Numbered from the stretch's first letter, positions 1 through 9,740 are shown. The stretch: 64,000 nucleotides of DNA from an uncultured Carboxylicivirga sp. (GCA_947503525.1 CANNEA010000003.1:434001-498000), one strand, 5' to 3'. Translations and numbers: made by a program. The notes: generated by a model from the sequence alone, not told the origin.

Positions 1-880
1 TTGCATTTTCTTTGGCGTAGGTTGGTATATGGCAAGTTTGACAGGATACTTTCGATCCATGTCTGTTTAGTACATCACTTAAATGAGGTTGAGAAGTGTG
101 ACACCCATCACAGGATAAGCGATTGATATTACTTGAAGAAACAGAATAAAGCTTACCTTTAATCTGGTGCTCGTCTCCTTCATGACAATCCACGCAGGAC
201 ATATTAATACCGTTGCTTGCCATATGAACATCAGTTTCTCTGCTACATGATAAAAGAGCTTCTTCTAAATCACCATGTTTTACATTGTTGCCACCGCCGC
301 TATAGAAATGGCATGAACCACAATTTATATTTGATGGTCGTCCTACACTTTGAGCAACTTTATTAAGGTTAACGTTTCGATCAGGATAGCCGGCAAGTGC
401 TGCGCCTTTAAAATATTCCTCGCTTCGATCATGACACACCATGCAATCTACATTTCTGGCTGCCTCAAAGTCGAATGAGTTATTGGACATTCCGAATCCA
501 ATGTGACATTTTGCACAGCTTTGTTCGTTTCCACTGGCCCCAATGCAGAAGTTATTTAAGACATTTTTTTTCCCTAAACGTTCGATGCCTTTTCCTTCAA
601 CATACTCTAAGCGGTCCCAATTCCAATGGCTGGAAGCCATGACTTCGTGATGACGTTGATTGTGACAGCTAATACAAGCCTCGGTAACTTCTTGTGGTGT
701 CTTAAATTCTTTTTGAAGTATTGTAAACTGACTATGATCTACCGCAGGCGAATAGGGGCTTGTGTATTGCTGCTTAAGCTCATATTGCTTCCAGTTTAAT
801 GGTTTTTCCCTGTGTAGCAGTTGAGTCAATAATAGCACCACTATAGTGCCAAGTATTGTAAACGTGATGGTTTTATTCAT
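1..880 (-). CDS. Octaheme tetrathionate-reductase-type cytochrome c (partial, C-terminus outside window)
   Basis: Starts at the ATG whose complement is at 878-880 and stays open for 293 codons to the window edge. An N-terminal membrane/signal segment (about residues 5-19) is followed by seven CxxCH haem sites: CISCH, CAKCH, CMVCH, CGSCH, CVDCH, CDGCH and CQTCH. The spacing and the EVTEACISCH ... SSHWNW block resemble the octaheme tetrathionate reductase (Otr) family, whose members are periplasmic and can reduce tetrathionate, nitrite or hydroxylamine in vitro. An eighth haem and the C-terminus would lie left of base 1. The substrate cannot be told from this fragment. It fits an anaerobic respiratory lifestyle together with the reductive dehalogenase at 24.7-28 kb. 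Haem protein assignment is firm, subfamily likely. Confidence 0.85.
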   Translation of the reverse strand, partial: MNKTITFTILGTIVVLLLTQLLHREKPLNWKQYELKQQYTSPYSPAVDHSQFTILQKEFKTPQEVTEACISCHNQRHHEVMASSHWNWDRLEYVEGKGIERLGKKNVLNNFCIGASGNEQSCAKCHIGFGMSNNSFDFEAARNVDCMVCHDRSEEYFKGAALAGYPDRNVNLNKVAQSVGRPSNINCGSCHFYSGGGNNVKHGDLEEALLSCSRETDVHMASNGINMSCVDCHEGDEHQIKGKLYSVSSSNINRLSCDGCHTSQPHLSDVLNRHGSKVSCQTCHIPTYAKENA

Positions 881-1030
881 GTCTAATTAAATATCTAAAA
901 ATAGAGATGCAAAGATATATAGATAATTAGATTTGAATAATTATTAAAGATATTCTTCCCTAATTTGGAATTGATCTATTTAAAGTTTGACAATGACTAA
1001 AGAAAAGTACAGAGACTAAATGGGATTTTT

Positions 1031-1654
1031 TTATTTGCTAATTTTTCGAACAGGATATCTGTCCATTATACGGGTAATTGCTTTATTTAAATTGGCCTCT
1101 CTGTTTCTTGGATTTTCTCCGATGGATCCAATACCAATTCCTTCCCAAATAAGTTCTTCCTTGCTGGCGTCATATACGGATATAACTAACGTACCATACG
1201 TAATATCCTTCTTTTCAGTCTTAATTTGAGTGGTATATCCGGTTCCCCAGCCCCAACCAGGTCCGTATCCATAGTATCCACCCATACCATAGCCACCATA
1301 TCCATATGCAGGACCAACACTGGCACTGACATACATATTGGTGTTTTTTGCTTCCTGAATTGAGCGTTCGGTTATAATATACAAGGACACGATAAGATCG
1401 TTATTTTCCTTAACAAATTTATGTCCTCGTTTTCTGAATTCTAAACTAATGGCATTCTCTAAACGCTCTTTATCATAGGTATTAAGAACCTGGCCACTGT
1501 TCTCTGACCAGCCATAGAACTTTATACTTTTATATTGCTTAAAATCTTGCTTTTTATCATATTCACTCATAACCTTAACCGATTCGCAAGAAACTAGTAG
1601 AGTGGTAATTATTACAAGCAATAATATCTGATTTATTTTAATCATGATAATCAA
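1031..1654 (-). CDS. DUF4136 family lipoprotein
   Basis: 207-residue exported lipoprotein. The N-terminus is a signal peptide with the lipobox LVSC (Cys about residue 23), followed by a DUF4136-type domain that begins with the 'YDKKQDFKQYKSIKFYGW' strand typical of the family. A Gly/Tyr-rich loop (about 112-140) is followed by a C-terminal part with the 'GTLVISVYDASKEELIWEG' pattern. DUF4136 proteins are small envelope lipoproteins of unknown function. A second Met at codon 4 is an equally possible start. It stands alone between the cytochrome gene and ywbE. Confidence 0.75.
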   Translation of the reverse strand: MIIMIKINQILLLVIITTLLVSCESVKVMSEYDKKQDFKQYKSIKFYGWSENSGQVLNTYDKERLENAISLEFRKRGHKFVKENNDLIVSLYIITERSIQEAKNTNMYVSASVGPAYGYGGYGMGGYYGYGPGWGWGTGYTTQIKTEKKDITYGTLVISVYDASKEELIWEGIGIGSIGENPRNREANLNKAITRIMDRYPVRKISK

Positions 1655-1787
1655 ATGGATTGGTTAAATTTCAAGTTGAAAGCTAATTAAAAATATTGTT
1701 TTTCAGCTACGCTTATTAATAAATTGCAGCAACAGCTTATTTTTTAATCCACTTTCAATTACGATTGAAGGCATGTGGTAGAATAAA

Positions 1788-1832
1788 AATAACCTGCAAC
1801 ATGTCTCAATTACAGACACCTTGCAGGTTATT
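1788..1832 (-). terminator. Terminator of the ywbE-like gene
   Basis: Perfect 12-bp inverted repeat (AATAACCTGCAA at 1788-1799 with TTGCAGGTTATT at 1821-1832, 21-nt loop), just downstream of the minus-strand stop at 1853. On the minus strand the stem runs into a short T-tract. Confidence 0.75.
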
Positions 1833-1852
1833 ATCATTAATTTTTTTGTTTG

Positions 1853-2050
1853 TTAAAGCTTGATTTCTTTAACTCTTCCTTCAAGACCTTCCTTTAATCT
1901 TACTTCAATGCCTTGTGGGTGGAATGGGCCGGTTGTTAGTATGTCCTTGACAACGCCGTGTGAAAGTTGTCCAGAGTGCTTATCTCTGTTTTGAACAATT
2001 GATACCTTAATCCCGGTTTTAATGTTTTTTTTGTCTCTTCCGTCCATCAT
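1853..2050 (-). CDS. ywbE: YwbE family protein
   Basis: 65-residue basic protein that matches the YwbE (DUF2196) family over its whole length: 'GRDKKNIKTGIKVSIVQ', 'GQLSHGVVKDILT' and 'HPQGIEVRL' are the conserved blocks. Family members are 60-70 residues, carry a KOW/SH3-like fold and have no established function. Met-Met start; the first Met is used. It is monocistronic, with its own terminator downstream. Confidence 0.85.
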   Translation of the reverse strand: MMDGRDKKNIKTGIKVSIVQNRDKHSGQLSHGVVKDILTTGPFHPQGIEVRLKEGLEGRVKEIKL

Positions 2051-2313
2051 TTTTTTCTACAGATTGTTGTTGTTGATACCCCCGTTATAAGTATGTTGCT
2101 TGGTGCGAAAATAAACTGTTTTTTCCGTCGTCAAAGATTGCGCTTTTTTTTTAAGTCCAAAAGCATATTTATTTAAACAATGTTAATATTGACGAGCCAA
2201 TTTTTACTTGATTTCTTTAAATAATTAGTTATAGTGTTTATTTATAGGAGTATAACTGAATGTAGTAAAGTCATGATTGGATTAGGCTTATCTAAAAATT
2301 TGTACTTAGAATA

Positions 2314-4155
2314 TTAATTCTCATCCAATTCCGGATCTTGATTGCGCTCCTCAAGTTTGAAATAATCAATAAGTGTGTTGAGCTGAGTTGCCTGTTGATT
2401 TAGGTGTTCGGAGTTATTAGCTATCTCTTCACTACTCGATGCATTTTGTTGCGTTGTGTTATTCATTTGCTGAATAGCGGCATTGATCTGATTTACTGCA
2501 TCTTTTTGCTCCCTTGTAGAGGCAGCAATCTCCTTCATCAATAAGTTTGAGCTTTGAATGGATGGGATGGCGTCGTTTAGTTTCTCATTTGAGCTAACAG
2601 ATAGTAAGCGTCCTTCCTCGGCAATTTTTATAATTTGAACAGCAGCATCCTGACTTCGCTCTGCCAATTTGCGTACTTCACCTGCAACAACTGCAAAACC
2701 TCTGCCTTGCTCACCTGCGCGGGCTGCTTCTACTGCTGCATTTAATGCCAGGATATTAGTTTGCATGGCGATTTCATTTATCACGGCAATTTTATCAGCA
2801 ATATGTCTGTTGGCATCAGTAGCTTTATTTGATTCTTCAGATGTAATAGTCATGTTAGATGATACTTCTGAAGATTTTTCTTCACTTTCAATGGCATTTG
2901 AATAGTTCTGTTCAATATTAGCTACCATCTCTTCCATAGTGGTAGATACTTCTTCAATTGATGCAGCCTGACTACTGGCGCCTTGAGTTAATTGATGTGT
3001 GCTGTTATTCAATTGCGTACTGGTATTTGCCAGTTCTTTAGCACCATCTTTTATTTCGCTAACGACCTCACGTAATTTTTCATTCATCACCTGAAGTGTA
3101 TTCATTAACTCAGTAATTTCATCTTTGCCATCATCTTCAATGCTGTGGTATAAATCTCCCTGAGCTAAGGCCTGTGCGAAAAATAATCCTTTTCTAATTG
3201 GTTTAATGATATTGATTATACTTATCCGACTGATTATTAGTGCAAGTGCAATTGCAATTATAAGAAAAAGTGTTATTGTCGTGTTTGAGCCGGAGATCGT
3301 TTTGGCTTCTTCTATTCCCGCATTTTCAGCTATTGTGGCACCAAAAACGCCTATAAACCAAGCTGCTTCCTGCATCTTTTTTTGTTGTTCTCCCTGTTCA
3401 ATGTTTTTTGCGACGTAATTAGTAAAGACTTCTCTATAGGTTTTATATCGGCTATTAATATTTGTCAAACAACTGGTTAAATCTGAATTTGCATTTTTGG
3501 TTGATCGTTCAATAAGTTTAAAAAACTTGTCAAACTTGCTATTAACCTTCTTATAGGTCGTTTCATTAATATCTCCATTAGACAGTAGTGGCATAGCAAC
3601 AAATTCAAGTGAAGCCATTCTAACTTCGCTATGCGCTTCAGAAATGGATTGGGCCAGTTTTCTGTTTTTACTTAGTACACGATCAAATTTGATAAAGGCA
3701 CTTACAGTATTTCCATTTTTAATCCAGCCTTTTAGTACCTCTTGTTTGTTAATTTCCAAATCACTGTAGTTTTGGAATGCACTACTATATGCATTAGTAT
3801 TAATCAAAAGAGAATCGATATTTGTATCTGAGAAAGACTTATTTAGTTTGGCTTTCTCCAGGTTTTGACTTGAATTAGCCAGTATATTTAAAATATCCTT
3901 AATTCTGGCGGTATCTTTATAATGTATGAAATATTGTGCTTGTAGTCGGGCACTAAAGAGTTCCTTCTCAACATGTACAATGGCGTTCTTGGCATCAACT
4001 ATATTTTTAGATTTTTGGATTCCTCTTCGTCCGAAAGCACCAACAATTATGGTTAATAATAATAATATAGAAAAACTAATAATTAGTCGTTTTCGAATTG
4101 AATAATTTCTTGATGACAATACTTTCATTTTCATTTTTCTGATTAGATTCTCCAC
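2314..4155 (-). CDS. Methyl-accepting chemotaxis protein
   Basis: 613-residue chemoreceptor that relays ligand binding to CheA. A first membrane segment (about 24-43) is followed by a helical four-helix-bundle-type sensor region of about 250 residues, a second membrane segment (about 293-312), a HAMP domain ('[20 protein letters not shown]') and a long cytoplasmic coiled coil. The signalling hairpin tip is intact ('[20 protein letters not shown]'), followed by '[18 protein letters not shown]'. No che genes lie nearby, so it is an orphan receptor; the ligand is unknown. A weak C-terminal CheR/CheB pentapeptide cannot be seen. Confidence 0.95.
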   Translation of the reverse strand: MENLIRKMKMKVLSSRNYSIRKRLIISFSILLLLTIIVGAFGRRGIQKSKNIVDAKNAIVHVEKELFSARLQAQYFIHYKDTARIKDILNILANSSQNLEKAKLNKSFSDTNIDSLLINTNAYSSAFQNYSDLEINKQEVLKGWIKNGNTVSAFIKFDRVLSKNRKLAQSISEAHSEVRMASLEFVAMPLLSNGDINETTYKKVNSKFDKFFKLIERSTKNANSDLTSCLTNINSRYKTYREVFTNYVAKNIEQGEQQKKMQEAAWFIGVFGATIAENAGIEEAKTISGSNTTITLFLIIAIALALIISRISIINIIKPIRKGLFFAQALAQGDLYHSIEDDGKDEITELMNTLQVMNEKLREVVSEIKDGAKELANTSTQLNNSTHQLTQGASSQAASIEEVSTTMEEMVANIEQNYSNAIESEEKSSEVSSNMTITSEESNKATDANRHIADKIAVINEIAMQTNILALNAAVEAARAGEQGRGFAVVAGEVRKLAERSQDAAVQIIKIAEEGRLLSVSSNEKLNDAIPSIQSSNLLMKEIAASTREQKDAVNQINAAIQQMNNTTQQNASSSEEIANNSEHLNQQATQLNTLIDYFKLEERNQDPELDEN

Positions 4156-4395
4156 TAACTAGACCTTTGTACTTAATTACGTTAAAAAAGATTCAATTTC
4201 AATACACAATTATTGAATTAATTCTGTAATTATCTTTAGTCTTTTTACAAAAATAAATTCGACAATCAATATGCTCTAAATTGGTATTTATATCGAATTT
4301 AACCATGTACATAAAATTGATATAAATAATTCTGAATCCCTTTAATAAAATCCCTTTTAAGTGTATTTTTATTAAGATAAATCAAAAAACAGGGT

Positions 4396-5871
4396 ATGGG
4401 CAATAAAACAGGATCATCAAAATACATAATTGTAATAGGTATAGTCATCTTTTTCTTTTTGGGGTTCTATATCGGAAAAACTGAAAAGGCCACATTTCTG
4501 GATGATTCGATTATTTCAATAAAGAGGATGACAACTGAAAGAGTAGCCAATACTTTGGATTTTGATACCCGTAAATTGGTGTTAATGGAGAATCCGTCAC
4601 TGATTAAGCGGATTAAAGAAGGTGCCTCATTTGGTAATGAAAACTTCTCTATTTCAGCGGCACAGAATATGTTTGGTAAAGATGAAGAAGCCATAGCCGA
4701 TATCATTCAAAAGACTGAGATAATAAAGGTAGCTGATAAGATTTGGAGCATCCGCTTACCAATTGTTAACTGCTCGCTTATTGAAACTCCGGATGGTTTG
4801 GTACTTATAGATACAGGTATGACACCTGCTGGTCCTGCTATTGTGAACGCGATCCAATCCATTAGTAATAAAAAGATCCATACCATTATATATACGCACG
4901 GACATGTTGATCACGCCTATGGCACATGGGCATTGATGGAAGATGGGAGAAAACCTGAAATTATTGCTCATGAAAATGTTATTGAACGCTTCAATAGATA
5001 TTTAAACCTCAGAGGTTCTCTGGCTAAATACATGAGTCAACCCATAGAGCAGTTGCCAATGGACAGCACTGATTTAGTTTGGCCTACCAAAGTTTTTAGA
5101 GACGAATTGGAAATAGAAGTGGGAGGGACTCGATTTACGTTAAGACATTTTGAGGGTGAAACAGATGACCAACTGTTTGTATGGATGCCCGATCGAAAAG
5201 TTGTATTTGCAGCTGATTATTACCAGGGATTTTTACCAAATGCAGGAAATGGTAAACGGATTGAGCGAAATGTAGCCGAGTGGGTAAATGCCTTAAGGGC
5301 GATGAATAGTCTTCAGGCCAAAATAATGATGCCTTCTCATGGAGAAGTGATTGTAGGTAAAGAGGCCATTAGTGACGCATTAACCATTCATGCTGATGCT
5401 TTGGCTTATATACATGATTATACTGTATCGGCATTAAATTATGGAATTAGAAAAGATCTTATTGTAGATCAATTTATTATGCATGAACTCTTCGATAAAC
5501 ATCCCTTACTTAACAAGCAATATGTAACAGCTAAGGATATATGCAAAATGGTTATAAAACAATATACGGGATGGTGGGATGATATTCCATCACATTGGTC
5601 ACCGGCTAGAATTGATGCGCAAGCCAATTCAATTGTTGAATTGTCAGGCGGAATTGATAAGCTAATTGCCCATATAAAACATCTGATTCCAACTGATTTA
5701 GCTTTAGCCTCTCATTTTGTTGATTGGGCTTATTATGCAGAACCGGATAATTCCGAAGTTCATGAATTGGTATTAGATATCTACAAAAAAAGAATTCTCG
5801 ATGAAAACAGTATGACACAAGAGATGTTGGTTTACCTTGATCATATGACAGAGATAAGAGCTAAAATGTAA
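4396..5871 (+). CDS. Alkylsulfatase-like metallo-beta-lactamase-fold hydrolase, membrane-anchored
   Basis: 491-residue protein with one N-terminal membrane segment (about 10-25) and a metallo-beta-lactamase domain. The metal motif THGHVDH is at about 167-173, with later ligands in 'HFEGETDDQ' and 'MPSHGE'. The C-terminal part matches the alkyl-sulfatase dimerisation region ('TAKDICKMVIKQYTGWWDD'). SdsA1-type alkylsulfatases are about 650 residues and end in an SCP2-like domain, which this one lacks, so it is a short form. Expected reaction: hydrolysis of an ester substrate, possibly an alkyl sulfate, outside the cytoplasm. The sulfatase at 8139 and the esterase next door make a sulfated or esterified substrate plausible, but this is inference. 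Confidence 0.8.
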   Translation: MGNKTGSSKYIIVIGIVIFFFLGFYIGKTEKATFLDDSIISIKRMTTERVANTLDFDTRKLVLMENPSLIKRIKEGASFGNENFSISAAQNMFGKDEEAIADIIQKTEIIKVADKIWSIRLPIVNCSLIETPDGLVLIDTGMTPAGPAIVNAIQSISNKKIHTIIYTHGHVDHAYGTWALMEDGRKPEIIAHENVIERFNRYLNLRGSLAKYMSQPIEQLPMDSTDLVWPTKVFRDELEIEVGGTRFTLRHFEGETDDQLFVWMPDRKVVFAADYYQGFLPNAGNGKRIERNVAEWVNALRAMNSLQAKIMMPSHGEVIVGKEAISDALTIHADALAYIHDYTVSALNYGIRKDLIVDQFIMHELFDKHPLLNKQYVTAKDICKMVIKQYTGWWDDIPSHWSPARIDAQANSIVELSGGIDKLIAHIKHLIPTDLALASHFVDWAYYAEPDNSEVHELVLDIYKKRILDENSMTQEMLVYLDHMTEIRAKM

Positions 5872-5893
5872 TATCAAGGCTTCAAAATTTATG

Positions 5894-7306
5894 TCAGTCT
5901 TCAGATACAAACTCTAATATTGCAGAGGCCTGTTCTTTCCATGCGCCCTCATTATGTAGAGCGTTTTCAACTTCAATGTGTGCTATTGATTTTTTTGGCC
6001 AGCCAAGTTTAATCAACATTTCCTTAAAATCACTAAGGTTATGAACGGTTTGTTTTCCTTCACCTGTGCCTACATATAACCATAGCTTTTGTTGATTATT
6101 GGGGGGAATGGATTTTACCCAATCTAACATATACTTATTATCCCACCATAAAGAAGGTGATGCAATTACTAATTTTCCAAAATGATCCGGATGTTTTAAT
6201 CCAATATGTAAACTGATTAAACCTCCCAGAGATGAGCCTCCAATAGCGGAATATTGAGCTTGTTTTTTAGTTCGGTAAGTGCTGTCAATATATGGTTTGA
6301 GTTCTTCTATTAAAAATTGTTCATACAAATTACCCTTTCCGCCCATAGGCTTTTTACTTGCAGTAACAGAGTTAACAGATGGATTAAAATTAAATGATAT
6401 ACCGGCTTGAGCGAGAAAGTAGCTTGAATCATTAATCATTTCCAGTAATTGCCAATCCTCATATCCGGGGATGATCACTTTTAGAGAATCAGAGTGACCA
6501 GCTAGCTTCAGTTTTAATCCATCTTTTGTTTCATATTCCATTGGTTTCTGATCTTTGTTTTTTGATTCAGAGCCTTTATTATAAAAGGTATGGTTCCATA
6601 TCTGACGGGTAGGGGTGTACTCTTCAATACGGTCTTTGGTATTTCCTATTCCAATAATTATTAAAGGATCGATCTGCTTTGATTTTATGAGCTTTTCTGC
6701 AGCTTCATCTAATCCCCACTCTTGTCCAATTTCAGAGGCATCAAATAGGTTTTGGCCATCATGCATGTATAGAGCCTTGTAGGGTTTGTTTGAGCTGGAA
6801 TAATCAGGTGGTAAATAAATATGTATATCACGCTTTGGCAAATATTTGCTTTCAAAATTATCGATGACATGTACATTGCCTGTTATGGTTGGTAATGGAG
6901 CCTGAGCTTCATCTTCCCATGAAAGATTCACCATTTTGTCCTTATTTTTATAAATAATAAGTTGATGGTTACGACCTTGTTGCCAGCCATCGTCGGGATT
7001 GTCTTCCCCTTCTACCTTTATCTTATAAGCTAATTCTATACTATCACCCGTAAAATCAAGTGGTATTTCTACCATATAAATACCTGGTTTTTTTGTTTTT
7101 GTCGCTAAATAGGTTTCATCCCATTTAAGAGGGAACTGATCTCCACGTAATCCAACTTGTTCAATACTTTCATCCAGCCATCCATCTTCAATAGCTTTTG
7201 TCATATTCAATTGAATTTTAATTGTTGTAGCAGAGTGCGAACAAGAACTTATTATTATAAACAGAATGTTTGAGATTATCAATGTACTCTGGCAAAATGG
7301 TCGCAT
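5894..7306 (-). CDS. Secreted esterase, alpha/beta-hydrolase fold (esterase D/enterochelin-esterase-like)
   Basis: About 470 residues starting at ATG 7306; an in-frame upstream ATG at 7330 would add eight residues before the signal peptide. The N-terminus reads as a lipoprotein signal (lipobox ISSC). An N-terminal beta domain of about 130 residues, of the early-set/starch-binding-like type ('EIPLDFTGDSIELAYKIKV'), precedes an esterase-D-like hydrolase domain. This has 'KALYMHDGQNLFD', the nucleophile elbow GGSSLGG (about 355-361 from this start) and a His near the C-terminus ('ENALHNEGAWKEQ'). Likely releases an ester from a polymer or siderophore-like compound; substrate unknown. It is convergent with the metallo-hydrolase gene, with only 22 nt between stops. 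Confidence 0.8.
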   Translation of the reverse strand: MRPFCQSTLIISNILFIIISSCSHSATTIKIQLNMTKAIEDGWLDESIEQVGLRGDQFPLKWDETYLATKTKKPGIYMVEIPLDFTGDSIELAYKIKVEGEDNPDDGWQQGRNHQLIIYKNKDKMVNLSWEDEAQAPLPTITGNVHVIDNFESKYLPKRDIHIYLPPDYSSSNKPYKALYMHDGQNLFDASEIGQEWGLDEAAEKLIKSKQIDPLIIIGIGNTKDRIEEYTPTRQIWNHTFYNKGSESKNKDQKPMEYETKDGLKLKLAGHSDSLKVIIPGYEDWQLLEMINDSSYFLAQAGISFNFNPSVNSVTASKKPMGGKGNLYEQFLIEELKPYIDSTYRTKKQAQYSAIGGSSLGGLISLHIGLKHPDHFGKLVIASPSLWWDNKYMLDWVKSIPPNNQQKLWLYVGTGEGKQTVHNLSDFKEMLIKLGWPKKSIAHIEVENALHNEGAWKEQASAILEFVSED

Positions 7307-7365
7307 GGTATAATTATAAAGGTTCAACATTAAAAATACACATTTTTATGCTTATTGTTTAAGCT

Positions 7366-7435
7366 AAGGGATTCGCGTATTTTTTGACATTAAGATTGAC
7401 CCTCATAAAAAACAATTGCTCAGACAGCATCTTTG
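7366..7435 (+). promoter_or_regulatory. Operator/promoter, copy 1 of 3 (AAGGG-CCCTC-TTTG)
   Basis: AAGGG at 7366-7370, CCCTC at 7400-7404 and a promoter-like CATCTTTG ending at 7435. The start-to-start offsets (34 and 32 bp) are exactly those seen at 8034-8103 and 9753-9822. The TTTG is 41 nt from the ATG at 7476. TAnnTTTG is the known Bacteroidota -7 element; the AAGGG/CCCTC dyad is a candidate activator site with its right half near the -33 position. Confidence 0.65.
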
Positions 7436-7475
7436 TAATGTAATATTTAATTATCCACTTTAAAATTTTAGAAAG

Positions 7476-7730
7476 ATGAAACGAGTTAAAGCAAACAAGA
7501 AAAATGAAGCTCAAAAGAACATGAACGAGTTCAAGATGGCAAAAGAAAACATACAAAGTCATCTTAAAAAGTTAAAGTATTTATTTGCTGCAATGGCCTT
7601 AGTAGCCACAATGAGTTTGGCATCATGTAGTAATGATGATGATCCGCAACCGGAGCAACCTGTTCAGCCAATACCACCTGAGAATATTGGTAATCAATTG
7701 CCTGAGAATCCAGAGGCAATACCCTATTAA
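7476..7730 (+). CDS. Small lipoprotein
   Basis: 84 residues if started at 7476; the distance from the shared promoter (41 nt, against 36 and 39 nt for the two sister genes) favours this start over Met codons 16 and 21. A basic N-region is followed by a hydrophobic stretch and the lipobox LASC, then a mature part of only about 35 residues rich in Asp, Pro, Gln and Asn. No domain is recognisable. The protein may be just a lipid-anchored peptide. Sharing a promoter design with the sulfatase and the DUF1254 protein suggests a common regulon. Confidence 0.65.
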   Translation: MKRVKANKKNEAQKNMNEFKMAKENIQSHLKKLKYLFAAMALVATMSLASCSNDDDPQPEQPVQPIPPENIGNQLPENPEAIPY

Positions 7731-7773
7731 AGCAATCATTCTGATATTAATGGATAATATCTGAGTTTACACT

Positions 7774-7806
7774 TCCCTGCATCGTTGATGTGGGGATTTG
7801 TTTTAT
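7774..7806 (+). terminator. Terminator of the small lipoprotein gene
   Basis: Nine-pair stem with two G-T pairs (CCCTGCATC with GATGTGGGG, 3-nt loop) followed by a T-rich run, 45 nt after the stop at 7730. Confidence 0.6.
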
Positions 7807-8033
7807 TATATCTGTATTTCCTTATTATGTCCTATTATCTTTTATTTATTTGGCTCTTGAGAATGCAATTTTGTTAAGGAAGTTTTCGAATGTTATTATC
7901 TTTAGTTCGAATTTTAACCTAATCCGTATTTTATTGACTCCTCTTTCTTTTTTAAAGGTGTCATTTTGTGTTGGGTAACATTGACTCTTCATATCGATAA
8001 TAAGATGGTTCGATTTATATGAGATCAAAAAAT
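7807..8033. other. Intergenic stretch without a recognisable gene
   Basis: AT-rich. A short open frame at 7790-7978 has no homology I can recognise and no start context. Its right end borders the second copy of the shared operator. Confidence 0.5.
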
Positions 8034-8103
8034 AAGGGATTTCCTTAATTTTAAAGATTATGTGAAGCCCTCTAATATCGCGTATCGTGTTGTCATACTT
8101 TTG
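8034..8103 (+). promoter_or_regulatory. Operator/promoter, copy 2 of 3 (AAGGG-CCCTC-TTTG)
   Basis: AAGGG at 8034-8038, CCCTC at 8068-8072 and a perfect TAnnTTTG box (TACTTTTG, 8096-8103), 36 nt before the sulfatase ATG. Offsets of 34 and 32 bp match copies 1 and 3. The sequence between the half-sites differs from the other copies, so the spacing looks selected rather than inherited from a recent duplication. Confidence 0.7.
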
Positions 8104-8138
8104 ATGAATAAATTTTAATATTCACCTATAACAAAACA

Positions 8139-9680
8139 ATGATGAAAGAAAAAATAATAATACTAGCATTGATGGCCCTTAGTTTGATTAGTTATGGCCA
8201 GAAGCCCAATATTGTTGTAATTACAACAGATGATGTGGCACCTCAAGATGTATCATTTTATCATAGAGGATTAGGGGCTGTTAATACCCCGAATATAGAT
8301 AGAATTGGAAATGAAGGCATGATGTTAAGCGATTTTTACGCCCATCCAAGTTGTACTGCTGGTCGTGCAGCCTTCATTACAGGGCAATATCCTATTCGAA
8401 CCGGGTTGACATCGGTTGGTCAACCGGGTTCACATTTAGGTATGCAAGCCGAGGATGTTACACTGGCGGAGTTATTAAAAGACAAAGGTTATGCAACGGC
8501 TCAATTTGGTAAAAGTCACGTTGGTGATCGTAATGAGCACTTACCAACGGTTCATGGTTTTGATGAGTTCTTCGGGGTATTGTATCACTTAAATATGATG
8601 AATATGCCGGAGCAAGCGGAGTTTCCAAAAGATCCTGATTATCCTGGTCGACCAAGAAATGTCATCTATTCAAAAGCATCGGATATTGATGATAATACAG
8701 TTGATCCTCGCTTCGGAAAAGTTGGTAAACAAAGGATAGAAGACAGAGGCACTTTGTATGCCAAACGTCAGGAAACCTTTGATGATGAAGTTTTAGATAT
8801 TTCAGTTGATTGGCTGGATCGTACGCATAAAAATGGGGATCCTTTTTTCTTATGGTTTTGCCCCACAAGGATGCATCAGGAGATTTTTGTCAGTGATGAA
8901 TGGGCAGGAAGAAGTGGTCATGGCAAATATTCAGATGGATTAATGCACATGGATTTTTTAATAGGCGAATTATTAGATAAGCTAGAAGAAATGGGAGTAG
9001 CCGACAATACCATTGTATTATTTACTTCTGATAATGGTATTAATCTATCGCATTGGCCAAGTGCAGGTGCTGCTAGTTTCCGGGGTGAAAAAGGAACCAC
9101 ATGGGATGGAGGTTTGCGTGTGCCGATGTTGGTGCGTTGGCCTGGTAAAATTGAAGCAGGTCAGTATAGCGGAGAGTTTTTCACAGCCGAAGATTGGTTG
9201 CCAACTTTAATGGCAGCAGTGGGAGAGGAGAATATCAAAGAAGAGTTACTTGAAGGTAAAACAATAAATGGTAAAGAATATAGAGTTCACATTGACGGTT
9301 ATAACCAAATGGACATATTAACCGGAGAAGGTAAAACAAAACGTCGTGAATTCTTTTATTATGGTGAAAATGATTTAAATGCCATACGGGTTGATAATTG
9401 GAAGATTCATCTGGCCGTTAAAGACGAGTGGGTTAAGGATAGTGAGAAATTACCAGCGGGGATGATAATTGATATTAAAGCTGATCCATATGAAAGATCG
9501 CCGGAAACATCCGGGCATTTTTTATGGATGAAGGAGAAAACCTGGATTTTACCGATGATTGCTCCTCCAATAAAAGCGTTTATCCAAAGTATGGAGGAAT
9601 TTCCTCCACGACAGAAAGGAGCTGGAATTGGTGCGGCTGCAATTCTCAATCAGATTGAGAAAGCAGGAACTAATGACTAA
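8139..9680 (+). CDS. Secreted sulfatase (formylglycine-dependent)
   Basis: 513 residues with a signal peptide ending near 'SYGQ' (about 21). Conserved N-terminal metal ligands DD (31-32) precede the sulfatase signature SCTAGR, with Cys72 the residue to be converted to formylglycine and Arg76 its partner (C-x-A-x-R form). 'KSHVGD', 'LFTSDNG' and 'FRGEKGTTWDGGLRVP' are further sulfatase blocks. Hydrolyses a sulfate ester in the periplasm or outside; the family contains aryl- and carbohydrate sulfatases and the substrate is not readable. It needs an anaerobic or FGE-type maturase not found in this window. It shares promoter architecture with the genes at 7476 and 9861. Confidence 0.93.
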   Translation: MMKEKIIILALMALSLISYGQKPNIVVITTDDVAPQDVSFYHRGLGAVNTPNIDRIGNEGMMLSDFYAHPSCTAGRAAFITGQYPIRTGLTSVGQPGSHLGMQAEDVTLAELLKDKGYATAQFGKSHVGDRNEHLPTVHGFDEFFGVLYHLNMMNMPEQAEFPKDPDYPGRPRNVIYSKASDIDDNTVDPRFGKVGKQRIEDRGTLYAKRQETFDDEVLDISVDWLDRTHKNGDPFFLWFCPTRMHQEIFVSDEWAGRSGHGKYSDGLMHMDFLIGELLDKLEEMGVADNTIVLFTSDNGINLSHWPSAGAASFRGEKGTTWDGGLRVPMLVRWPGKIEAGQYSGEFFTAEDWLPTLMAAVGEENIKEELLEGKTINGKEYRVHIDGYNQMDILTGEGKTKRREFFYYGENDLNAIRVDNWKIHLAVKDEWVKDSEKLPAGMIIDIKADPYERSPETSGHFLWMKEKTWILPMIAPPIKAFIQSMEEFPPRQKGAGIGAAAILNQIEKAGTND

Positions 9681-9705
9681 TGTTTTTAGATAATAAATAG
9701 TTTAT

Positions 9706-9740
9706 CAGGCATCTATACATCTATGGGTGCCTGTTTTTTT
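9706..9740 (+). terminator. Terminator of the sulfatase gene
   Basis: CAGGCA at 9706-9711 pairs with TGCCTG at 9728-9733, extended by a G-T pair, and is followed by a run of T. Confidence 0.75.
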
